This document shows, one piece after another, positions 16,221 through 24,002 of a stretch of 64,000 nucleotides of DNA (positions within the stretch are counted from its first letter, which is position 1; every line of letters begins with the position of its first letter). Position numbers and translations under genes: made by a program. The notes below the pieces were generated by a model that worked only from the letters and a program-made list of their open reading frames with translations, was not told the DNA's origin and searched no databases. The stretch is from assembly GCF_030816475.1 (NCBI RefSeq), contig NZ_JAUSXF010000001.1, positions 744,001-808,000 on the forward strand, in the 5' to 3' direction. The DNA is from Arthrobacter pascens (lineage in GTDB: Bacteria; Actinomycetota; Actinomycetes; Actinomycetales; Micrococcaceae).

Positions 16221-18812
16221 TCAGCCTCCCCACATGGCCCGGTTGAGGGGCGTCACTGTCATGCTTTCGAGCCGGGCGGTTCCTCCTTCGGAGAAGACAG
16301 AGATGTCGGTCGCGCCGGCAGTGGGAAAGACCTGGTCCGTGATGGTCGTCAGGCCGTCCTGGGCGAAGAGCTCCACGGATGCGCGGTCCACGTACAGGCG
16401 CAGGCGGATCCTGCCATTGATCAATTCGACCCGCGCATCCTCCACTGAGCTGAAGGCCGGGTGGAAGCCCTCATTGCCGGAGTTGGTCCTGTCGATGGAG
16501 AGCCGCTGAGTGGCCGTGGCGTAGCCGATCCTGGTTGATTCGGTGGCGTTTCCAAGCACTTTCAGGCCAAACGAGGACGCCGTGCCGGGGGAGAATTCGG
16601 CGTCAATCTGCACCACGTCCCCCGTCACCGGGAGTGTCGTTGTTCCGGGCGCGATGTCCTGGGCCGCCGCCGTGTACGTCGCGGCTGTGTTCTTCAGCGT
16701 GTCCGCTTGGGACACCACCTGCTGCCGCAAGCGCGGGCCGGCGGGGGTCTGGGTGAGGACAACTTCACGCGGCAGGGCCATGGTCCCGCGCCAGGTGGTA
16801 GTGGGGGTGTTCTGGCCGTAATCCCAGTTGTTCATCCAGCCCAGCATGATGCGTTTGCCGCCGGGAGCGTTGTTGAAGGACACTGTGGCGTAGTAGTCCC
16901 TGCCCCAGTCCAGCCAGTCGTGCGGCTCAAGGCGGGATGTGTCCGAGGAGACGAACTCATCCGCCAGGATGTGCCCCCATCCGCCGCGGTTGTTGTCCAC
17001 GATCCTGATAGTGGCCTGGCTGCCCTTGAAGGCGCTGACATCCCAGGCGGTCCATGCCAATCGTTCGGAATTGGCGCCGGATGCCGTTCGGACTGTTTGA
17101 CCGTTGACCACCAGGTTCACTGTGGTTTCGCTGCTGCGGGCCTTGGCCGGTTCCGAACCGAGGACCATGTTGTCCAGGGTCAGATGCCCCCACGGGCCTG
17201 TTGCGTTGTCCACGATTCTGATGCGGGCGATCTGCCCGTACCAAGGGGATACGTCCCAGTTCTTCCAGTTCAGGTCTCCCGAGGTGGTGCCGCTTGTCTT
17301 GCGGACAGGTACGCCGCCCACCAGCAGCTCAACTTGGAGTTGGTCGTCGGGGCGGCTGCCGCCGCCCAGAAGGAAGCCGATGTTGGTGTTGGTCAGGTAG
17401 AACTCCGGGGATGTGATGGTGCCGACGTTGTTGTCCTGGTTCGGGCCGCCTTCGAAGGTGTTGATCCGTTTCCCGATGGCGAATTCACCGCCCGACGTCG
17501 AGGGGTTGAGTGCCGCCTGGAAGTCGCCGGTGAGCTGCCAGCCGGCCTGGGTGAGCGTTCCGGGGTAGTCGAAGCCGTCGAACAGCAGGTAACCGGGAGG
17601 AGCCTGGTTCCCCGACTGCTTTCCGGGTTCCTGCGGATGCATCCCGCCGCCGACCAGGAAGTTGAGGTAGTCCTTGTCCACGGTGAAGGGGGCTGATTCC
17701 ATGGTGCCCACGGGAGCGTCTCCGCCGTGGAAGCCGTTCACTAGCCCGGCTCCGATGCTCCCCGCCATCGCCTGTTGGCCTGAAAGGGTTCCAGAGGCCG
17801 GGGCGCTTCCCCAGGGGCCGGAACTGTTCGACGGATCGTTCTGGACGTTCCAGCCGCTGTAGTTGCCGCCGTTGAAGCCGGCCAGGACGTTGCCGGGTGG
17901 AAGCTGGTCGGCGGGATCGATGTTCTCCGCGTTGAATATTGTGCCGTTGAAGGTTCCGACGAAGTATTGTCCGCCGCTGCCCCCAGCCACGGCGCCGGGG
18001 TTGATGTTCACGGCCAGGACCCACTTGACGTTATCGGGGTTCCCATCGACGGCCAGGGGGAACAGGTCAGGGCACTCCCACTGCCCGCCTATGGCATTTG
18101 CCGGGCCGAAGTCGGAGAGGTAGTTCCAGTCCTTCAGGTTGGTGCTTTTGTACAAGAGGACCCGGCGCTCGTCGGCTTCGACGGCGGCCATCACCCAGTA
18201 GTCGGCTCCGGACGGATTGTCGTACCAGAAGACCTTGGGGTCACGGAAGCTGGAGGTGTTCCGGTTGAGAACCGGGTTGCTGCCATACTTGGTCCAGTTT
18301 TGCCCGTCGTCGACGCTGTATGCCAGCGATTGTGCCTGTTTGCCGGCAAGGGTCGGGTGGTCGCCTGTGTAATTGCTCGTATAAATGGCTACCAGGGGCG
18401 GGTTCTGGACGGTCCCGAACCCGGTGGTGTTCAGGGTGTCCACCACCACGGATCCGGAGAAGATTTCTTCGATGACATGCTCGTTTTCGCCGCGGCCGCG
18501 GGGGATGGCGAGCGGTTGTTCGTCCCAGTGGATGAGGTCAGTCGAGGAGGCGTGGCCCCAACTCATGTTCCCCCACAGTGTTCCCTCGGGGTTGTACTGG
18601 TAGAACATGTGGTACTTGCCGTTGTGGTAGACGAGCCCGTTGGGGTCATTCATCCAGTTGGCCTTCGGCGTGTAATGAAGATAGGGCCGGTATTGCTGCG
18701 TAGCCGGATCGGGGTCGGTGGCCCGGGCAGCATTTGTGGCGATGGCGAACGACGCGGCGGTAAGGGCCACCACCGTCCCGAGTGATAGCAATGCTTTAGT
18801 GCGTCTGGTCAT
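16221..18812 (-). CDS. Secreted modular GH32 fructanase (levanase/inulinase type)
   Basis: 863 residues from the ATG at 18812 (GAAAGG 10 bases upstream; a TTG 18 bases earlier is possible). A signal peptide (ALLSLGTVVALTAASFAIA) precedes the GH32 propeller. WMNDPNG holds the nucleophile (Asp about 56); FRDPKVFW and WECPDLFPL (acid/base Glu) follow. The propeller is interrupted between ECPDLF and RIMLGWMNNWDYG by about 320 residues containing repeated GW/GGG and DNxxGxWGHxxxD modules that look like inserted carbohydrate-binding domains. The beta-sandwich domain closes the protein. It should cleave fructose from levan or inulin outside the cell. Downstream of the GH91 gene, same strand. Confidence 0.92.
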   Translation of the reverse strand: MTRRTKALLSLGTVVALTAASFAIATNAARATDPDPATQQYRPYLHYTPKANWMNDPNGLVYHNGKYHMFYQYNPEGTLWGNMSWGHASSTDLIHWDEQPLAIPRGRGENEHVIEEIFSGSVVVDTLNTTGFGTVQNPPLVAIYTSNYTGDHPTLAGKQAQSLAYSVDDGQNWTKYGSNPVLNRNTSSFRDPKVFWYDNPSGADYWVMAAVEADERRVLLYKSTNLKDWNYLSDFGPANAIGGQWECPDLFPLAVDGNPDNVKWVLAVNINPGAVAGGSGGQYFVGTFNGTIFNAENIDPADQLPPGNVLAGFNGGNYSGWNVQNDPSNSSGPWGSAPASGTLSGQQAMAGSIGAGLVNGFHGGDAPVGTMESAPFTVDKDYLNFLVGGGMHPQEPGKQSGNQAPPGYLLFDGFDYPGTLTQAGWQLTGDFQAALNPSTSGGEFAIGKRINTFEGGPNQDNNVGTITSPEFYLTNTNIGFLLGGGSRPDDQLQVELLVGGVPVRKTSGTTSGDLNWKNWDVSPWYGQIARIRIVDNATGPWGHLTLDNMVLGSEPAKARSSETTVNLVVNGQTVRTASGANSERLAWTAWDVSAFKGSQATIRIVDNNRGGWGHILADEFVSSDTSRLEPHDWLDWGRDYYATVSFNNAPGGKRIMLGWMNNWDYGQNTPTTTWRGTMALPREVVLTQTPAGPRLRQQVVSQADTLKNTAATYTAAAQDIAPGTTTLPVTGDVVQIDAEFSPGTASSFGLKVLGNATESTRIGYATATQRLSIDRTNSGNEGFHPAFSSVEDARVELINGRIRLRLYVDRASVELFAQDGLTTITDQVFPTAGATDISVFSEGGTARLESMTVTPLNRAMWGG

Positions 18813-18870
18813 CGTTGACAGACCTTTCAAGAGTGCTTGCCGTTGAGTACATCGAAGGTGCCGTACAGGG

Positions 18871-18918
18871 AACGACGACGGCGGACAGCACCGTGAGGCG
18901 GCGTCCGCCGTCGTCGTT
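18871..18918 (-). terminator. Perfect 16-bp stem between GH91 and GH32 genes
   Basis: AACGACGACGGCGGAC (18871-18886) and GTCCGCCGTCGTCGTT (18903-18918) pair perfectly over a 16-base loop. It lies between the stop of the GH91 gene and the start of the GH32 gene, both on the minus strand. No T-run follows in the direction of transcription, so it may be a partial terminator, an attenuator or an RNA-processing site that uncouples the two enzymes. Confidence 0.6.
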
Positions 18919-18967
18919 ATTCGTCGTTGCTAGTGCCGCGATGCGGCAGGTTGTCATGGCGCAGCGG

Positions 18968-20170
18968 TTAGGGCGTCGCGCGGAACGAGTTGCTGCTCTG
19001 GAACGGCTGGAACTGGGCCAGGGATCCGCAGTCCAGGACCTTGGTGCCCGTGGTCGATGAGTCAAGGGTCACCGTGTGCACCGCGGTGGCCGAGACGGTG
19101 TTGTTGGTGGCCAGGTAATTGTTGTTTCCGGACGCCACCAGGATAATGGTGGGCGTCTGGCCCGACGGCGTAACGGAGCCGGAGGGGACGTCGTAGCTGA
19201 AGTGGTTTCCGATCACGGAGTTGTTGCCACCCTCGATGTGCACCAGGCCGAAGAGGTCGTCCCGTCCATTGTTGTACGGCTTCAGGGGATCGAATTTCTC
19301 GGTCTCGCGGAAGAAGTGGTTGGCCCCGACCAGGTTTTCCGTGCAGACGCCCTCGAAGTGCACCATGCCCGGGTAGTAGCCGTGCAGGCGGTTGGCGCTG
19401 ATTGAGGATCGCGTGCAGTTCTTGAAGTGCACCATGCTCTGGCCGCGCGGGAAGATGTTGTTTCCGGTGACGAGGAGTCCCCAGTGGTTTTCCGCGTAGA
19501 CCGAAAAGCCCACGTGACCCGCACCAATGAGGTTGTCCGTGACCTTGGTTGCCTGGCCGGAACCGACGAGCTTCACGCAGGTGCCGTTTTCCGCCAGGAA
19601 GTTTCCGCTGACACTCAGGGCGTCGGCGTCTTTGACCACCAGTCCGTGCTCCAGATACACCATGCCCATGCGTTCGACGCGGCAGGAATCGTTGGCCGAG
19701 TCGAACAGGATGCCCGTCTTGCCATTGACGTAGGAATTCTGGTTGCTCCCGAATGAGACGCCGTCCAGGCAGAAGTTCTCGAACACCACCGCGCTGAGCC
19801 GTGGATCGCCCGCCCGGTAGACGCGGAAAGCCTCGGTGTTTCCGTCAGTATTTTCCACCCGGACGCGGCTGCCGCCGGGATTGACCTCATGCCAGCCGGA
19901 GGTGCTGCTGTTGTAGCGAATGCTGAGGGAGGTGAAGCCGTGGCCGGAACCGCGGATGGTCAGGAAGCTAATGTCCACGTTGACGCGGGTCTTGAGGGAG
20001 TAGTCTCCGGGCGGGATGTAGATGACGGCTCCGGGCTTGGATGCCTGGCTGGTCTGCTGGCTCTTGATGTCAGCGATGATGCTGTTGATGATGAGCCCGA
20101 TGTCGTTGTACGGGGTGGCCGTGGGATTTCCGGGGACGCTCCAGGCGGTGACGTCGTAGACAGTGGTCAA
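18968..20170 (-). CDS. ift: Inulin fructotransferase (DFA-forming), GH91
   Basis: 400 residues from a TTG at 20170 with GAGGAGAA upstream. The sequence YDVTAWSVPGNPT, INSIIADIK, PGAVIYIPPGDYSLKTR, FCLDGVSF, YVNGKTGILFD, VYAENHWGLLVTGNNIFPRG and the end FRATP follow the Arthrobacter inulin fructotransferase family (right-handed beta-helix). The family cuts two-fructose units from inulin as cyclic difructose anhydride (DFA I or DFA III; which one cannot be told). The mature enzyme is normally exported, but here no signal is fused: the frame is closed by TGA 12 bases before the TTG, and the Tat-signal ORF upstream is in another frame. Confidence 0.88.
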   Translation of the reverse strand: MTTVYDVTAWSVPGNPTATPYNDIGLIINSIIADIKSQQTSQASKPGAVIYIPPGDYSLKTRVNVDISFLTIRGSGHGFTSLSIRYNSSTSGWHEVNPGGSRVRVENTDGNTEAFRVYRAGDPRLSAVVFENFCLDGVSFGSNQNSYVNGKTGILFDSANDSCRVERMGMVYLEHGLVVKDADALSVSGNFLAENGTCVKLVGSGQATKVTDNLIGAGHVGFSVYAENHWGLLVTGNNIFPRGQSMVHFKNCTRSSISANRLHGYYPGMVHFEGVCTENLVGANHFFRETEKFDPLKPYNNGRDDLFGLVHIEGGNNSVIGNHFSYDVPSGSVTPSGQTPTIILVASGNNNYLATNNTVSATAVHTVTLDSSTTGTKVLDCGSLAQFQPFQSSNSFRATP

Positions 20171-20225
20171 AGTGTGTTCTCCTCACATCGTTGGGGGACG
20201 AAACGTCGGGTGGTGCAGGGTGCTT

Positions 20226-20417
20226 CTAGAGGACGCCGATCAGGTGATGGTGTCCCGACGGCTGCTGGCCGGCTTCGGGCGCAGCGGGCACCTGTCCAGG
20301 TGCTGCTGACACAGCGCTGCCGGGCGCCGCGAAGGTGAGGGCAGCGCCTGCCGCAGTTGCCGACGCCGTGAGCGCGCGCAGCACGCTCCGGCGGCTGATG
20401 TCCGGGATGGGTTTCAT
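20226..20417 (-). CDS. Tat signal-peptide ORF upstream of GH91, detached
   Basis: A 63-residue frame starting at an ATG at 20417 with a strong AAAGGAG six bases upstream. It carries a complete twin-arginine signal (DISRRSVLRALTASATAAG, then ALTFAAPGSAVSAAPG) and stops at TAG after HHHLIGVL. The GH91 gene starts 55 bases later in a different frame. In known secreted inulin fructotransferases such a signal is fused to the enzyme, so this looks like the broken-off leader of the GH91 precursor. A free-standing small exported peptide is the alternative. Confidence 0.6.
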   Translation of the reverse strand: MKPIPDISRRSVLRALTASATAAGAALTFAAPGSAVSAAPGQVPAAPEAGQQPSGHHHLIGVL

Positions 20418-20547
20418 ACGTTCTCCTTTAAGTGGGATCCCCACTCAGCCGTGCGGCGCCGTCCGGCCCCTTCAAAAGGGGGCCGAACACCAAAGGCCTT
20501 GCGGCGGAGGGGAGGGGTGCGACGTCAGGTAGTGGATGACAAAACTT

Positions 20548-20575
20548 GCCAAATCAGCCAAAATATGCCAAAACG
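20548..20575. promoter_or_regulatory. Three phased GCCAAA boxes, leftward operator
   Basis: GCCAAA starts at 20548, 20557 and 20567, spaced 9 and 10 bp (one helical turn). The last is part of TGCCAAAACG (20566-20575), the exact inverse complement of CGTTTTGGCA found at 20694. It lies downstream of the inferred leftward promoter, so a bound repressor would block the signal ORF and GH91 gene. A further GCCAAAA is at 20629. Confidence 0.55.
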
Positions 20576-20596
20576 GTTTATCTACCTGCGACGATG

Positions 20597-20626
20597 ACTC
20601 TAGGGCGGCTGGCGCCGACGCGTCAA
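20597..20626 (-). promoter_or_regulatory. Inferred leftward promoter
   Basis: On the minus strand TTGACG (20626-20621) and TAGAGT (20602-20597) are separated by 18 bp, a fair sigma-70-type match, about 180 bases before the signal-peptide ORF. It precedes the GCCAAA boxes. Confidence 0.4.
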
Positions 20627-20653
20627 GGGCCAAAATGCTTCTGTTTGTGACGC

Positions 20654-20683
20654 TTGACACTTGCGAGGAAATGAGCCTATGGT
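20654..20683 (+). promoter_or_regulatory. Inferred promoter of the DFA/fructan transport operon
   Basis: TTGACA at 20654-20659 matches the -35 consensus; TATGGT at 20678-20683 after 18 bp is an acceptable -10. Transcription would start near 20690, directly at the palindrome. Confidence 0.55.
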
Positions 20684-20693
20684 GTTGCCAAGT

Positions 20694-20708
20694 CGTTTTG
20701 GCAAAACG
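20694..20708. promoter_or_regulatory. 15-bp palindrome, likely LacI-type operator
   Basis: CGTTTTGGCAAAACG is a perfect dyad around a central G. It overlaps the inferred transcription start of the transport operon. Its left 10 bases recur in inverse orientation at 20566-20575. The LacI-type regulator encoded at 25416 is the natural candidate to bind it. Confidence 0.65.
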
Positions 20709-20755
20709 ATTCTTCACTCCGAACGCATTGTCATCCCAAGAGAAAGTCGACAGCG

Positions 20756-22033
20756 ATGTCCACTCGAAAGACCATCTCCAGGCTCGCCACTATTGGCGGC
20801 CTTTGCACGGCCGTGGCCCTGACGGCCACCGCATGCGGCGCCGGGGGACCGGCCCCGACAGGCAGCGGCAACAGCACTGTCAACGTCCTCGTCGAAGCCG
20901 GCGGGCACGCCGAGCTCACGGGAGTTGCCGAGGCCTGCAAGAAGGACGCAGGCATCGACGTCAACTTCGTCGAGCTGCCCTATGATGGCCTGTTCAACAG
21001 GCTTTCCAGCGAATTCTCTTCAAACACCGTCTCCTTTGACGTCGCCGCCCTGGACTCCGTCTGGCTTCCCAGCTTCAAGGACGCCGTCCAGCCCATTGAC
21101 GAACTCTTCACCGATGAGGCCAAGAAGGACATCTTCCCCGCCCTGGTCAAGGAAGCCAACGTTGATGGCCACTTCATCGGCATGCCCGCCTGGACCAACG
21201 CGGAAATCATCCTCTACCGCAAGGACCTCTTCGAGGACGCCAAGAACAAGGCCGACTTCAAGGCAAAGTACGGCTACGAACTGGCAGCCCCCACCACCTG
21301 GAAGCAGTACCAGGAAGTCTCCGAATTCTTCACCAAGGACGGCATGTACGGCACCGACGTGAAGGGCGCCGTCGAAACCGAATGGCTGGCCCACGTCCTC
21401 CAGGCCGGTTCCCCGATGGTCCTGGACGACAAGAACAACGTGGTGGTGGACAACGCGGCCCACAAGCAGGCCCTCGACTTCTACACCAGCCTCGTGAAGT
21501 CCGCACCGTCCGGAGCCGCGCAGGTTGACTGGGCCGCCGCGCAGAACCTCTTCAACCAGGGCAAGACGGCCATGACCAAGTTCTGGGCCCACGCCTACCG
21601 GCAGATTCCGGCTGACGCCGCTGTCTACGGCAAGGTGGGCGCAGCGCCCATGATCGGCGGATCCGCGGGCGTTGCCGGTGTCCCGGGACCGTGGTACCTC
21701 TCCGTTCCCAAGGCGACGAAGAACGCAGAAGCCGCCAAGAAGTTCATCAAGTGCGCCTACGACCACAACGATCTGGGCATCGAGTCCAAGCTTGGCCTCG
21801 CAGCCCGCATCTCGGCCTTCGAAAAGTACCAGGACAAGCCCGGCTATGAGAGCTTCAAGCCGCTGATCGAGACGCTCAACGGCAAGGCCACGGCAACCCG
21901 CCCGGCAACTGCGAAGTGGCAGCAGATCGTGGACACAGTACTGGTTCCGACCCTGCAGAAGGCAGTGGCCGGCGGGGACAGCGCGTCCCTCCTGGCCGAG
22001 GCCAAGACCAAGATCCAGGCCCTGGTCAAGTAG
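20756..22033 (+). CDS. ABC sugar-binding lipoprotein (DFA/fructo-oligosaccharide import)
   Basis: 425 residues. The signal ends with a lipobox (ALTATACGAG), so the protein is lipid-anchored on the outer face of the membrane. The rest is a family-1 type solute-binding protein: VNVLVEAGGHAELTGVAEAC, FDVAALDSVWLPSF, GMPAWTNAEIILYRKDLF and APTTWKQYQEVSEFF. The ligand is inferred from context: the two permeases, an intracellular GH91 and a GH32 follow in the same direction, which points to DFA or short inulin oligomers. Promoter and palindromic operator are just upstream. Confidence 0.9.
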   Translation: MSTRKTISRLATIGGLCTAVALTATACGAGGPAPTGSGNSTVNVLVEAGGHAELTGVAEACKKDAGIDVNFVELPYDGLFNRLSSEFSSNTVSFDVAALDSVWLPSFKDAVQPIDELFTDEAKKDIFPALVKEANVDGHFIGMPAWTNAEIILYRKDLFEDAKNKADFKAKYGYELAAPTTWKQYQEVSEFFTKDGMYGTDVKGAVETEWLAHVLQAGSPMVLDDKNNVVVDNAAHKQALDFYTSLVKSAPSGAAQVDWAAAQNLFNQGKTAMTKFWAHAYRQIPADAAVYGKVGAAPMIGGSAGVAGVPGPWYLSVPKATKNAEAAKKFIKCAYDHNDLGIESKLGLAARISAFEKYQDKPGYESFKPLIETLNGKATATRPATAKWQQIVDTVLVPTLQKAVAGGDSASLLAEAKTKIQALVK

Positions 22034-22058
22034 GAACGTCTCAAGTAAGAAACTTCGC

Positions 22059-22105
22059 GGCCGGCACCGCCTGACGCTGCAGTGGCAGCAGAAGCGGTGC
22101 CGGCC
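22059..22105 (+). terminator. Hairpin between binding protein and permease genes
   Basis: GGCCGGCACCGC (22059-22070) pairs perfectly with GCGGTGCCGGCC (22094-22105). Strong stems at this place are common in ABC operons, where they protect or terminate the upstream mRNA so that binding protein exceeds permease. No T-run follows. Confidence 0.6.
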
Positions 22106-22134
22106 CGGAAACCCAACCAGCGGAAGAGTATCCC

Positions 22135-23022
22135 GTGCGTATCAATGATCGCCGCTTCGCCCTCTATCTGATGACCCCGGCGGCCCTGTTCCTGGCAGTT
22201 TTCGTGGCCTACCCGCTGTTCCGTCTCATCGCGGACAGCTTCTTCAAGATCTCGCCATTCGTCGGCGGTCCCCGCGACTTCGTGGGCCTGGACAACTACG
22301 TGCGGGCCTTCACGTCCGAGGACTTCATCGGAGCCGGCTGGCGTACCCTCGCCTACACCGTCGTGGTGGTGACCCTCGAGTTCGCCCTTGGCCTCGGGAT
22401 GGCGCTCCTGTTCACAACGCTGGGCAAAAAGTCCCAGATTTGGCGGACCGTGTTCATGTACCCGCTGATGATCGCCCCGATCGTGGCCGGCCTGCTGTGG
22501 AAGTTCCTCATGATCGACAACTTCGGCCTGGTGGGTACCCTTCTGCACCAAGCCGGCATCCTGCAGGACCCCAACCAGATCGGCTGGCTGTCGAATCCGG
22601 ACATCGTCCTGTTCTCCGTTGCCATCCCCGACATCTGGCTGACCACCTCGTTCATGTGCCTGGTGCTGTTCGCAGGCCTCCAGAACATTCCGGGGGACCT
22701 GATCGAAGCGGCCCGGCTTGACGGCGCACGCGCCCCGGCCATGCTGTTCCGCATCATCCTGCCCCTGCTCCGGCCCGTCATCGCCGTCGCACTGGTGGTC
22801 CGTGGCATCGACGCAGCCCGCGCCTTCGACACCATCCTCATCCAGACCAACGGCGGACCCCAGTCCGCCTCCGAAACCATGAGCCTGCTCATCTACCGGA
22901 CCATGATCCGCTTCGGCGATCCCGGACTGGCAAGCGCCATGGGAACCATCTACCTGCTGGCCATGCTCGGCATCGCGTTCTTCGCGGTGGCCACCATCTG
23001 GCGGCCAGGAAAGGACACCTGA
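22135..23022 (+). CDS. ABC sugar permease, MalF-like
   Basis: 295 residues from a GTG with GGAAGAG upstream. Six membrane helices; the first is MTPAALFLAVFVAYPLFRLI. The cytoplasmic coupling loop reads DLIEAARLDGARAPAMLFRIILPLL, the EAA motif that docks the ATPase. Its stop overlaps the start of the next permease (TGATG), so the two are translationally coupled and form the import channel for the lipoprotein above. Confidence 0.93.
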   Translation: MRINDRRFALYLMTPAALFLAVFVAYPLFRLIADSFFKISPFVGGPRDFVGLDNYVRAFTSEDFIGAGWRTLAYTVVVVTLEFALGLGMALLFTTLGKKSQIWRTVFMYPLMIAPIVAGLLWKFLMIDNFGLVGTLLHQAGILQDPNQIGWLSNPDIVLFSVAIPDIWLTTSFMCLVLFAGLQNIPGDLIEAARLDGARAPAMLFRIILPLLRPVIAVALVVRGIDAARAFDTILIQTNGGPQSASETMSLLIYRTMIRFGDPGLASAMGTIYLLAMLGIAFFAVATIWRPGKDT

Positions 23023-23975
23023 TGCGCGTCGCCGAACGAACCAGGAACGACGGCGGGAAGGCACCTTCAGTGGCTGCCGGTCCCTCCGTGCCAATCACCA
23101 CAGGTGGCAGCAGGCGCAGGAACCGCAACATCAACCGTGAGGGCCTGGAGGCCGGCAAGCGCAGTACGCGCACCGTCCTGTGGATCCTGCTCGCAGCCTC
23201 GCTGGTGCTGTACGGCTTCCCGTTCCTTTACCTGCTGCTCACGTCCTTCAAGACCCCCATCGACACGATCGCCGTGCCGCCCACCATCCTGCCCAGGGAA
23301 TGGACGCTGGTGAACTACATCAGTGCGCTCAGCCGCAGCGGTGTGGTGGCCTCCATCATCAACAGCACCCAGACGGCCATTATCAGCACACTGCTGTCCC
23401 TGATCCTGGCAGTGCCCGCTGCCTACGGCATCACTCGGTACAAGACCGCCAGCGGACGGGTGTTCATCATGGCCGCGCTGGTCACCCGCATGGTGCCGCC
23501 AGTCGCCATCGGCATCCCGCTGGCGTCCATGATGGCCTCGGCCGGGCTTGCCGATACTCCGATTGCCCTGTCCATTGCCCACACCACCATTTCCCTGCCC
23601 CTGTCCATCTGGCTCATGTCCAGCTTCTTCGAGGCTGTGCCGCAGGACCTGGAGGAAGCGGCAACCGTGGATGGCTGCAGCAGGCTCGGCGCCCTGTGGC
23701 GGGTGGTCATCCCGGTGGTCTCCGGCGGCATCGCGGTCACAGCGATCTTCGCCTTCCTGGCCTCCTGGAACGAGTTCCTCTTCGCCCTCCTCATGACGGC
23801 AATCCGCTCCCAGACCACCCCCGTGGTCATCGCGAATTTCCAGACCCAGTTCGGCCTCGACTGGGGATCCATGACGGCACTGGCCGCCGTCTACTCGATC
23901 CCGGTCATCCTGCTCACGCTTCTCTTGCAGCGCAAGATCGTGGCGGGCATGACGCTTGGCGCCGTCAAGGGCTGA
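23022..23975 (+). CDS. ABC sugar permease, MalG-like
   Basis: 317 residues. A basic N-terminal tail of about 45 residues precedes the first helix (VLWILLAASLVLYGFPFLYLLL). The EAA loop reads DLEEAATVDGCSRLGALWRVVIPVV and the end AGMTLGAVKG is typical of MalG-type subunits. No ATPase gene is in the cluster, so a shared MsmK/UgpC-type ATPase encoded elsewhere is probably used, as in many actinobacterial sugar importers. Confidence 0.93.
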   Translation: MRVAERTRNDGGKAPSVAAGPSVPITTGGSRRRNRNINREGLEAGKRSTRTVLWILLAASLVLYGFPFLYLLLTSFKTPIDTIAVPPTILPREWTLVNYISALSRSGVVASIINSTQTAIISTLLSLILAVPAAYGITRYKTASGRVFIMAALVTRMVPPVAIGIPLASMMASAGLADTPIALSIAHTTISLPLSIWLMSSFFEAVPQDLEEAATVDGCSRLGALWRVVIPVVSGGIAVTAIFAFLASWNEFLFALLMTAIRSQTTPVVIANFQTQFGLDWGSMTALAAVYSIPVILLTLLLQRKIVAGMTLGAVKG

Positions 23976-24002
23976 GAAACCACAACTCAAGGGGAAGAAC
24001 CA

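Noticed and set aside
20472..20717. 81-codon minus-strand frame in the divergent fructan promoter region
   Set aside because: It covers both inferred promoters and operators, lacks a ribosome site and has no coding character.
21020..21766. 248-codon minus-strand frame inside the sugar-binding protein gene
   Set aside because: It is the shadow of a strongly coding + strand gene with high third-position GC; its protein is Gly/Val-rich with no motif.
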